Positions 1 through 6,196 of a stretch of DNA of 7,350 nucleotides are shown here, one piece after another (position 1 is the first letter of the stretch; each line of letters starts with the position of its first letter). The stretch lies in assembly GCA_031274855.1 (NCBI GenBank), contig JAISPO010000059.1:1-7350 (forward strand), given 5' to 3'. This DNA comes from Zoogloeaceae bacterium (GTDB taxonomy: Bacteria; Pseudomonadota; Gammaproteobacteria; Burkholderiales; Rhodocyclaceae). A program made the translations under genes and the position numbers. Under the pieces are notes generated by a model, which ran no database searches, was not told the origin of the DNA, and saw only the letters and a list, made by a program, of their open reading frames with translations.

Positions 1-32
1 GCATTCATGGCCTTGTAGGCGTACAGGGCCAT
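1..32 (-). CDS. GspF/MshG-like pilus inner-membrane platform protein, N-terminal fragment (runs off the left edge)
   Basis: Only the first ten codons are in the window. They read MALYAYKAMN, which fits the start of GspF/PilC/MshG platform proteins (typically M-x-x-[YF]-x-Y-[KR]-A). The ATG begins inside the TAA stop of the upstream ATPase gene (TAATG, 1-bp overlap). A GGAG sits 8 bases upstream of the ATG, within the end of that gene. The overlap and the usual E-then-G order of Msh-type clusters support the call. In such systems this polytopic inner-membrane protein couples the assembly ATPase to pilin polymerisation. With so little sequence the family is an inference from the N-terminus plus context, and the symbol is left blank. 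Confidence 0.6.
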   Translation of the reverse strand, partial: MALYAYKAMN

Positions 33-1756
33 TACATCCGCTCCGTCAGATCGACGACCCGCGCGACTTCTTCGAGCGATGTCGAACCGTCGAGAACGCG
101 CCGCAGGCCGTCCTCGGCCCGTGTGCGGAAACCCTTGGCCAGCGCGGCTTGGCGTATCTCATGAGCGCTTGCGCGGCGGGCGATCAGTTCATCAAGTTCG
201 CTGTCGATGCGCAACACTTCCATGATGGCGAGACGGCCGCGATAGCCCTGAAAGTCGCAATGCTCGCAGCCGGTGGCCTGGTACAGCGTGGGGGCCGCTT
301 CTGGCTTGATGTCCGCTTCAATGCCGAGCAGGTGGCATTCGTGCGCTTGCGCCGCATAAGGTTTTTTGCAACGCGGACAAAGCCGCCGTACCAGACGCTG
401 CGCCACAACGCCGATAATGTTCCCGGACATGATGTCGGGCAGGATGCCGATGTCGAGCAGGCGCGGCATGACGCCGATGGCCGAGTTGGTATGCAGCGTC
501 GAATAAACCTGATGGCCGGTCATGGCCGCGCGAAACGCCATGCCCGCCGTGTCGGCGTCGCGGATTTCGCCGACCAGAATCACATCGGGATCCTGACGCA
601 TCATTGAGCGGATGCCGTTGGCGAAATCGAGTTTGGCCGCTTCGGCAACCGAAGTCTGGCGGATCATGGGCATCGGGTACTCGACCGGATCTTCGAGAGT
701 CATAATGTTCTGGCCCCCGGAATTGATGTGGTTGAGCATTGAGTAGAGCGTCGTCGTTTTTCCGCTGCCGGTGGGGCCGGTGACCAGAATGATGCCTTCG
801 GGCCGTGCGATCATTCGCTTGAGCGTGTCGACCTGATGATCGTCGAGGCCCAGCCGGTCGAGCGGCACAATGCCTTTTTGCCGGTCGAGGACGCGCAGCG
901 CGATGTTCTCGCCGTGGATGGTGGGCTGCGCGGCCACGCGGAAATCAATTTGCCGTCCACTGATATTGAGCGAAATGCGGCCATCTTGCGGGGCGCGAGT
1001 TTCGGCGATGTTCATGCCGCTCATCACCTTGATCCGCACTGCCATCGCGGCCCAGTAGGATTTGTGCAGGGCGCGAATCTGCCTGAGCATGCCGTCGATG
1101 CGGTAGCGGATGCGAAGGAAACTCGCTTCCGGCTCGAAGTGGATGTCGGAGGCGGCGCGTTTGACGGCATCGGTCAGCAGGGCGTCGACCAGCCGCACCA
1201 CGGGCTGGCTGTACTCGTTCATCGCGCCGGCCAGACTGCGGTAGTCGATTTCGCCGGTTTCGATTTCATGCAGAATGCCGTCAATCGACAACTCGTGACC
1301 GTAATGCTGGTCGATGGCGCGGGCAATTTCCGACTCGCCGGCGAGGAAGGCGTCGATTGACAACTCATGCGGCGTCAGCGCCCGCAGCTTGTCCAGGGCA
1401 ACGATGTCGTGAACATCGGCAATGGCAATCGTCAGGCGGCGCTGTTCCGGCGCGTAGTCGAGCGGCAGCAGGCTGTAGCGCCGGGCCATGTCGCGCGGCA
1501 CCAGTTGCAGCGCCGCCGGGTTGACGATGGCATGGTCGAGATCGACCGATTGCTGGCCAAGTGATGCGCCCAGCGCGTCGCGCAGCGTGGCTTCGGAGAC
1601 GAAGCCGAGTGAGACCAGCAGTTTGCCGATCGGCTGATTGGACTTCGCCTGCTCCAGTAGCGCGATGCGTAATTGGTCTTCGCCGATGACGCCTTGCGCG
1701 ATCAGCAGTTGGCCGATCGGGCGGCGCTGCGCTTGAGGCGTCAGCAGGGTATTCAT
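32..1756 (-). CDS. mshE: MshE/GspE-type pilus assembly ATPase with tandem MshEN-like motifs
   Basis: This 574-residue protein belongs to the type II/IV secretion ATPase family, the cytoplasmic hexameric motors that drive pilin polymerisation. Residues 13-36 and 42-65 are two consecutive copies of the 24-residue MshEN pattern (IG-x2-LL-x2-G-x-[VI]-x4-L-x3-L), the fold that binds c-di-GMP in Vibrio MshE. The catalytic part shows Walker A GPTGSGKTTT (327-336), the Asp box LEDPVEY (354-360), Walker B ILVGEIRD (393-400) and the His box TGHQVYSTLHTN (413-424). A zinc-type tetracysteine follows: CPRC (460-463) and CEHC (497-500). The frame stays open to an ATG at 1879, inside the secretin gene. I chose the ATG at 1756 because it lies 28 bp after the secretin stop, has an AGG 6 bases upstream and leaves little sequence before the first MshEN motif. 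An ATG at 1801 is the alternative. A housekeeping PilB or a T2SS GspE is less likely, given the MshM- and MshL-like neighbours. Confidence 0.87.
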   Translation of the reverse strand: MNTLLTPQAQRRPIGQLLIAQGVIGEDQLRIALLEQAKSNQPIGKLLVSLGFVSEATLRDALGASLGQQSVDLDHAIVNPAALQLVPRDMARRYSLLPLDYAPEQRRLTIAIADVHDIVALDKLRALTPHELSIDAFLAGESEIARAIDQHYGHELSIDGILHEIETGEIDYRSLAGAMNEYSQPVVRLVDALLTDAVKRAASDIHFEPEASFLRIRYRIDGMLRQIRALHKSYWAAMAVRIKVMSGMNIAETRAPQDGRISLNISGRQIDFRVAAQPTIHGENIALRVLDRQKGIVPLDRLGLDDHQVDTLKRMIARPEGIILVTGPTGSGKTTTLYSMLNHINSGGQNIMTLEDPVEYPMPMIRQTSVAEAAKLDFANGIRSMMRQDPDVILVGEIRDADTAGMAFRAAMTGHQVYSTLHTNSAIGVMPRLLDIGILPDIMSGNIIGVVAQRLVRRLCPRCKKPYAAQAHECHLLGIEADIKPEAAPTLYQATGCEHCDFQGYRGRLAIMEVLRIDSELDELIARRASAHEIRQAALAKGFRTRAEDGLRRVLDGSTSLEEVARVVDLTERM

Positions 1757-1784
1757 CTCCGGCCTGCCGTCGCGCTTGGCAGGC

Positions 1785-3626
1785 TCACTGCTCGCCTCCA
1801 TCGTGGCCGAAGCGGCTGTTTGGGCCGATTTTTCCGTCAAAAAAATCCTGACGCGGTAATTGGCTGCGGTATGCCGCATAGTCGCCGTCGATACTCGCGC
1901 TTTTGATGATAATCGGCCGCAGAAAAATGACCAGTTCGGTTTTCCGGCGCGTGTCGTTCCTGTTCTCGAACAGATTGCCGAGAATCGGGATTCTGGAAAT
2001 GACAGGAACCGCCGTATCGCTGTTTTCCTGACTATCTTCCATCAGGCCGCCCATGACGGCGATGTTGCCGTTTTCGACCCGGATCATCGACTCCATTTCG
2101 CGCGTACGGATGACGGGAATTTTGCTGGTGATGGCGGTAATCAAGGAGCTGCTTTTGAGCGCGGGATTTGGGTCTTCGACTTCGTCATACTTTCTGGAAA
2201 TGCTTGGGCGGATATTGAGCAGCACGGTGTCGCTTTCGTCGATCTGCGGCGTGACGCTCAACACTAGGCCCACCGGTACGGAGTTGAGCGTGGTGGTGTA
2301 GGTTGTATTCGTGCTGGTGTTGCTGGTCGTCGTGTCCGCCTTGATCGTGAAGTAGACCAAGTTATCAACCACTTTGAGCACGGCGGTCTGGTTGTTCAAC
2401 ACCGATAGTTTCGGGCTGGACAGCACCTTGACAGTGCCGAACTCGTCGAGCAGTTTGACGGCGGCGGCAATGCTGCCCAAACGCGAAGCGGCGTTGTTGA
2501 AGCCGATGTTGATGATCTGGTTGGCCAGCGCCGTTCCCGTCACGGTACTGCCCGACTGGGTGATGGTAAACCCCTTGTCGCCGAGCGGCGCGGTCTTCCA
2601 GTCGATACCCTGCTGGAAGTTGTCGGACAGGGTCACTTCGGCAATGGTTGCCTCAATCAGTACCTGCCGGCGGGCAGAGGCCAGCACCTGACTGAGAAAC
2701 TCCTGAATGCGCTCGTGCTGCCGTCCGGTGGCGCGTATCACGACGATGCCGGACTCGGGATTGGTGATGACCGAGGCCGCTTCCCGAAAGGTCGTCCGCT
2801 TGACCGTAGTTGTGCCCGACCCCAGCGAATTCGTGGCGGTTCTGCTGGACGGGGTGATGGATATCCCCTTGCTGGCCTGTTCCTTGATGCCGCTGGAAGT
2901 CTGCTGGTCGGTATGCTCAATGGTGGTCTCGGATGAACCATCGGGGAGAATTTTGTCGGTCTCGTGCAGAATGTCCTTGATGTTTTTTTCCAGCGTTTCC
3001 CAGAAGCGATGCTTGCCCTGATTTTTAATGCGCGTGAGGGAATTGTTGTTACCGGCGCCAATTGCCGTTCCGCCCGCGCTCGCTGTATCCGCCGCGCCTG
3101 CGCCGGTGGCGGCCACCTGAGTGGTGACGCTGACCATCGCCTCTGTTTCCCGCGCAAGATTGACGTAGTCGACCTTGTAAATTTTGAGATAGGGCGAGTC
3201 AGGCATCACGGCGATGTTGGGGCCGTCCATTTCCCAGCGCATATCGACTTGTCTGGAAATCCGCGTCAGCAGTTGCGGCAGGGTCTGGTCGACCGCGTTC
3301 AGCGTCACAGTGCCGTCAATCCCCGGATGGATGTCGACGTTGACCTTGGCATCGCGCGCAAGCGCGAACAGCAGCTCCTGAACGCGCACGTTATTGACGA
3401 CGACACTATAAGTTTCCGCCTCGACCGCCTTGGGCTTGGGCAGCGCGGCCGTGTTCCGTTCCGGCGGCGGAATCGCGGCATTGCCGGTGGACACGGCCAA
3501 GGGCTCCGCCAGAATATGACCGCTGGAAGGCGGTGCGGCGGGGGTATTGCTACAGGCCGCAAGCGCCAGCAGAAGCGCAACGGCCAATCCTGGCCTCGTC
3601 AGTGTTTCGGCGTGGTGATGGCGCAT
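1785..3626 (-). CDS. mshL: MshL-type outer-membrane secretin, predicted lipoprotein
   Basis: This 613-residue secretin should form the multimeric outer-membrane channel through which the pilus exits. Residues 1-25 are a lipoprotein signal: a hydrophobic stretch (14-24) ending in the lipobox LAAC with Cys25, and Ser at +2, which favours outer-membrane sorting. Residues 72-145 resemble the secretin/TonB short N-terminal (STN) fold. Residues 165-275 are rich in Ser, Thr, Gly and Ala, and residues 278-320 form a further N-domain (REAASVI, then GIVVIRATGRQHERI). The C-terminal secretin domain (about 321-575) has the hallmark segments VLSSPKLSVLNNQTA (401-415), VGLVLSVTPQIDE (452-464), MGGLMED (525-531), VPVISRIPILGNLF (540-553) and TELVIFLRPII (563-573). 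The length suits MshL proteins. An AGG lies 5 bases before the ATG. The gene starts 48 bp after the MshM-like gene and ends 28 bp before the ATPase start, consistent with one transcript. PilQ is unlikely: no AMIN domains are visible. Confidence 0.9.
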   Translation of the reverse strand: MRHHHAETLTRPGLAVALLLALAACSNTPAAPPSSGHILAEPLAVSTGNAAIPPPERNTAALPKPKAVEAETYSVVVNNVRVQELLFALARDAKVNVDIHPGIDGTVTLNAVDQTLPQLLTRISRQVDMRWEMDGPNIAVMPDSPYLKIYKVDYVNLARETEAMVSVTTQVAATGAGAADTASAGGTAIGAGNNNSLTRIKNQGKHRFWETLEKNIKDILHETDKILPDGSSETTIEHTDQQTSSGIKEQASKGISITPSSRTATNSLGSGTTTVKRTTFREAASVITNPESGIVVIRATGRQHERIQEFLSQVLASARRQVLIEATIAEVTLSDNFQQGIDWKTAPLGDKGFTITQSGSTVTGTALANQIINIGFNNAASRLGSIAAAVKLLDEFGTVKVLSSPKLSVLNNQTAVLKVVDNLVYFTIKADTTTSNTSTNTTYTTTLNSVPVGLVLSVTPQIDESDTVLLNIRPSISRKYDEVEDPNPALKSSSLITAITSKIPVIRTREMESMIRVENGNIAVMGGLMEDSQENSDTAVPVISRIPILGNLFENRNDTRRKTELVIFLRPIIIKSASIDGDYAAYRSQLPRQDFFDGKIGPNSRFGHDGGEQ

Positions 3627-3674
3627 GGGTGCCTGATATTCAAATTTTTATTTTGCGTCCAAGCTCCCCGATTC

Positions 3675-5153
3675 CTACTTTAGCCGTACAACCTGCCGCG
3701 GGAAAGGATTGCCGCTGCGTAGCTCAGGCGGGAGGCGTCCAATCGCGGTGCTTGCCGCCGCCATAGTAGGAAAGTCTCCGTAGATGATGCCGATTCGCCG
3801 ATCTTTGCCGGTGTCCGCCGCATACAGCTTGGCGTGCTCCGGTTGCAGCAAACGGTCGGCCATTTCGAGATAGTTCTGCGCGTATTCGGTCTGCTGGGCG
3901 CCGGTGATCGCCAACTGAATAAACCAGTGATCGTTTTCTGTGGTGGCAATCCACTGTTGTGTTTCACGCAGGCGCTCCCGCGTCTGCGGGTTCAGTTGCG
4001 CGATTGCGGCAGCCAGAGCCGGTGTAATCGCCGGGTCGACGGCGGGCGCCGTGGGCGGCTCAGGCGCAACGGCAGCCGTCACTGGTTCGGGCGCAACGGC
4101 AGCCGTCACTGGTTCGGGCGCAGCAATAGCAGCCGGTTCGGGCGTAACAGCAGCTGCCATTGGCACAGGCGCAACGGCGATTGCTATTGGCTTGGGTTCT
4201 TCGAAAACTACCGTTGCCGGCGGTGTCGGCGCGGCATGCCGGTCAGGCAGGTAGGCTGTCGCCAGAAACCCAAGGAATGCCAGGAACACCACGGCAGCGC
4301 TGATTACGGTAGCGGCGGCCAGCCGGTACAGTAGCGGCCGGGGTCCGTGATATTCACTCTCACGAATCGCCGCTGCCGCTTCCTTGGAAGATACTCGCGG
4401 AACGCCGGCAGCAAAGGCGGCAAGCAAGGATTTCTCGGCCAGAATATTGACTCGCCGCGCTAGACCGAGGGAGGCGTCGGCGATCAATTCGATTGCTTTC
4501 AACGAGAATAGCGGCGGGCCGCGATAACCGGCTGTGCGCAGGCGAAAGTCAATGTACTTGGCAATATCGTCGGGGGATAGCGGTTCCAGCGTAAAACTCT
4601 GCGTGATGCGTTCCTTGAGTTGGCGCATGTCAGGGCGGGCCAGAATCTCATCGAGTTCCGGCTGGCCGAACAGCGCCAGTTGCAGCAGTTTTTGCTGGTT
4701 GGCTTCCAGATTCGACAGCAGACGGATTTCTTCGAGGGTGTCGATGGGCATGGCATGGGCTTCGTCGATCAGAACGACGACGCGGCGGCCCTGCTTGTGA
4801 AGCTGGACCAGCTTTCTTTGCAGACTGCGCAGAACGGCGCCGGCCCTGGCGCTGCTTATGATTTTCAAGCCAAGATCGTCGGCAATGGCGAACAGGGTGT
4901 CCTCGCGCGATAGCGACGGGTTGGCCAGATAGACGGGCACGACATGCGGCGTCAGGTGCTCCATGAGCACCCGGCAGAGCAAAGTCTTGCCGCTGCCGAC
5001 TTCGCCACTGACTTTGATAATGCCTTCGTCGTGACGGATGGCGTAGATTAGCGCATCGAGCGTGGCCCCACGGTTGGCACCGGCAAAGAAGAACTCGGTG
5101 CGCGGGGTGATGCGAAAAGGGACTGCGATAAGACCAAAGTGGTCGAGGTACAT
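3675..5153 (-). CDS. mshM: MshM/ExeA-like AAA+ ATPase with a membrane segment and SPOR-like C-terminal domain
   Basis: This 492-residue protein combines a cytoplasmic AAA+ ATPase with an envelope domain. Residues 1-265 match the ExeA/MshM family: N-terminus MYLDHFGL, Walker A GEVGSGKT (50-57), Walker B VVVLIDEAHAM (125-135) and LALFGQPELDEIL (159-171). Residues 274-302 are one hydrophobic transmembrane segment. Residues 305-375 form a Pro/Ala/Glu-rich linker with roughly 9-residue repeats, presumably periplasmic. Residues 408-492 look like a diverged SPOR domain (HWFIQLAIT, then RIGIIYGDFPTMAAASTAI). By analogy with ExeA, whose C-terminus binds peptidoglycan and which aids secretin assembly, I infer a role in getting the downstream secretin through the cell wall. 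The frame is open to an ATG at 5306, but the family's usual N-terminus begins at 5153 and the intervening residues look non-coding. The Shine-Dalgarno is weak (GGGA about 13 bases upstream). Vibrio MshM lacks such an extension, so DamX-like naming is also defensible. Confidence 0.85.
   Translation of the reverse strand: MYLDHFGLIAVPFRITPRTEFFFAGANRGATLDALIYAIRHDEGIIKVSGEVGSGKTLLCRVLMEHLTPHVVPVYLANPSLSREDTLFAIADDLGLKIISSARAGAVLRSLQRKLVQLHKQGRRVVVLIDEAHAMPIDTLEEIRLLSNLEANQQKLLQLALFGQPELDEILARPDMRQLKERITQSFTLEPLSPDDIAKYIDFRLRTAGYRGPPLFSLKAIELIADASLGLARRVNILAEKSLLAAFAAGVPRVSSKEAAAAIRESEYHGPRPLLYRLAAATVISAAVVFLAFLGFLATAYLPDRHAAPTPPATVVFEEPKPIAIAVAPVPMAAAVTPEPAAIAAPEPVTAAVAPEPVTAAVAPEPPTAPAVDPAITPALAAAIAQLNPQTRERLRETQQWIATTENDHWFIQLAITGAQQTEYAQNYLEMADRLLQPEHAKLYAADTGKDRRIGIIYGDFPTMAAASTAIGRLPPELRSGNPFPRQVVRLK
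4063..4194 (-). repeat. Tandem 27-bp coding repeat in the Pro/Ala linker of the MshM-like gene
   Basis: Two adjacent 27-bp units (4063-4089 and 4090-4116) are identical base for base. They are followed by a diverged 24-bp unit (4117-4140) and two diverged 27-bp units (4141-4167 and 4168-4194). On the coding strand they encode 8-9-residue units of the type EPVTAAVAP, at about residues 320-364. All unit lengths are multiples of three, so gain or loss of a unit keeps the frame. The identical pair suggests a recent duplication. Confidence 0.9.
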
Positions 5154-5282
5154 GGCTGATAGTTCCCAATACCGGCAAAAATTGACGGGATGAATGCCCG
5201 TATACTGACATTCTGAAACTTTTATGCCTGAAGCCTCTACTGTCTCCTTAGCCCGACTAGGTAAGTGTAGGCAATGGAAGGC

Positions 5283-5300
5283 TTGGGGTAATTCCCCCAA
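5283..5300. promoter_or_regulatory. Short perfect dyad in the divergent region
   Basis: TTGGGG (5283-5288) and CCCCAA (5295-5300) form a perfect 6-bp inverted repeat around the 6-base centre TAATTC. It lies about 130 bp from the MshM-like start codon and 72 bp from the mlaF start, so it could be an operator serving either promoter. There is no following T-run on either strand, so it is not a classic terminator. Chance is a real alternative for a dyad this short. Confidence 0.25.
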
Positions 5301-5337
5301 TATCATCGCACGTCACAGGGTTTTTCGGTAAATTTGT

Positions 5338-5354
5338 TAGAATTTGGTGATAAT
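5338..5354 (+). promoter_or_regulatory. Candidate -10 hexamers for the mla operon
   Basis: TAGAAT (5338-5343) and GATAAT (5349-5354) each match five of six bases of the sigma-70 -10 consensus. They lie 28 and 17 bases before the mlaF ATG, so either would give a short leader. Neither has a convincing -35 box at 16-18 bp; GTCACA at 5312-5317 is 20 bp from the first. The AATTT tracts around them could compensate for a poor -35. This is an assignment by eye. Confidence 0.3.
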
Positions 5355-5371
5355 TTCAATATCAAGCACGC

Positions 5372-6196
5372 ATGATCGCCCAATCCCAATCCGAGCCGCT
5401 TGTCGAGCTGACCAACGTCAACTTCGCCTATGACCGGCGCCCAATCCTGACCGGAATCAACATGAAGATTCCGCGCGGCAAGGTGGTCGCGATCATGGGG
5501 ATCTCCGGCGGCGGCAAGACTACGACGCTGCGCTTGATCGGCGGTCAGCGCAAGGCTTCGTCCGGGCAGGTCAAGGTGGATGGCGTTGATGTGGCTGGCC
5601 TCGATGGCGACGGCCTCTACCAGATGCGGCGGCGCATGGGCATGTTGTTCCAGTTCGGCGCTTTATTTACCGACATGTCCGTTTATGAAAACGTGGCATT
5701 CCAGATCCGCGAGCATACCGACCTGCCGGACGACATGATTCACGATCTGGTGATGATGAAGCTGGAAGCGGTGGGCCTGCGCGGCGTCGCCCGCTTGATG
5801 CCCGCCGAACTTTCCGGCGGCATGGCGCGGCGGGTGGCTTTAGCCCGCGCCATTGCGCTCGATCCGATGCTGATGATGTACGATGAGCCTTTTGCCGGCC
5901 TGGATCCGATTTCTTTGGCTATTATCGGCAACTTGATCAGGAGTCTCAACGATGCGCTGGGCGCAAGTTCGATCATCGTCACCCATGATATTCAGGAATC
6001 CATGAAAATCGTCGATTACATCTATTTCGTTTCCGAAGGCAAGATCGTTGCCGAGGGCAGTGTCGAGGACATCCGCAACTCGACCGCGCCTTATGTCCAC
6101 CAGTTCGTCTGGGGCGAGGCCGACGGGCCGGTTGCCTTCCACTATCCGTCCCGCCCCTATGGCGAGGAGATTCACGCGGTGGCCGGTCATGCTTGA
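5372..6196 (+). CDS. mlaF: MlaF, ATP-binding protein of the Mla phospholipid transport ABC complex
   Basis: This 274-residue ABC ATPase powers the inner-membrane MlaFEDB complex, which moves phospholipids between the membranes and helps keep the outer leaflet of the outer membrane free of them. The motifs are in order: Walker A GISGGGKT (43-50), Q-loop Gln94 in LFQFGALFTD, signature LSGGM (147-151), Walker B LMMYDEP with Asp171 and Glu172, D-loop GLDP, and H-loop His205 in VTHD. The Q-loop sequence and a C-terminal tail with QFVWGEADGPVAFHYPS (244-260) are typical of MlaF rather than other importers or exporters. The length is close to the family norm. The ATG at 5372 gives the expected N-terminus (PLVELTNVNFAYDRRPIL), although no clear Shine-Dalgarno precedes it. 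The gene is first of an operon and overlaps mlaE by 8 bp. All catalytic residues are present. Confidence 0.96.
   Translation: MIAQSQSEPLVELTNVNFAYDRRPILTGINMKIPRGKVVAIMGISGGGKTTTLRLIGGQRKASSGQVKVDGVDVAGLDGDGLYQMRRRMGMLFQFGALFTDMSVYENVAFQIREHTDLPDDMIHDLVMMKLEAVGLRGVARLMPAELSGGMARRVALARAIALDPMLMMYDEPFAGLDPISLAIIGNLIRSLNDALGASSIIVTHDIQESMKIVDYIYFVSEGKIVAEGSVEDIRNSTAPYVHQFVWGEADGPVAFHYPSRPYGEEIHAVAGHA

Larger units (their letters stand above)
5154..5371. promoter_or_regulatory. Divergent intergenic region between the msh-like and mla operons
   Basis: These 218 bp separate the start codons of two divergent operons, so both promoters probably lie here. The stretch is visibly more A/T-rich than its flanks, most strongly at 5320-5362. 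No tRNA, convincing small ORF or rho-independent terminator was seen. On the minus strand I found no good sigma-70 or sigma-54 promoter for the msh-like operon. Candidate elements facing the mla genes are listed separately. Confidence 0.6.

Noticed and set aside
836..1360. A 174-codon open frame on the plus strand, antisense to the MshE-type ATPase gene.
   Set aside because: It lies wholly inside a gene with all its catalytic motifs, and its translation resembles no family and has the Arg/His/Asp-rich look of antisense frames in GC-rich DNA.
1785..3626. Assignment of the secretin and ATPase pair to a classical type II secretion system (GspD/GspE).
   Set aside because: The ATPase has tandem MshEN-like motifs, the secretin is an MshL-like lipoprotein, and an MshM-like gene precedes it; no gspC-like gene lies next to them.
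3627..3674. A/T-rich 48-bp spacer before the secretin gene, considered as an internal promoter or terminator.
   Set aside because: No hairpin is visible, and the TTGGAC-like hexamer is not followed by a usable -10 box at 16-18 bp.
2964..3683. A 239-codon open frame on the plus strand opposite the secretin 5' half.
   Set aside because: It is antisense to the signal peptide and STN-like region of a well-supported secretin, with no recognisable domain.
4063..4194. Possible CRISPR-like array.
   Set aside because: The units are contiguous with no spacers, and they are translated as part of a long open frame.
3834..4334. Plus-strand open frames with Gly/Ser/Arg repeats over the MshM-like gene.
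   Set aside because: The repeats are the reverse reading of the 27-bp coding repeat. The minus-strand frame has the Pro/Ala linker expected between a membrane helix and an envelope domain.
5154..5306. A 51-residue N-terminal extension of the MshM-like protein starting at 5306.
   Set aside because: The family N-terminus begins at 5153, the extra residues show no domain, and the stretch lies in the A/T-rich divergent region.
5154..5371. Sigma-54 promoter for the msh-like operon, as used by many pilus genes.
   Set aside because: I found no TGGCAC-N5-TTGC-like element with correctly spaced GG and GC on the minus strand.
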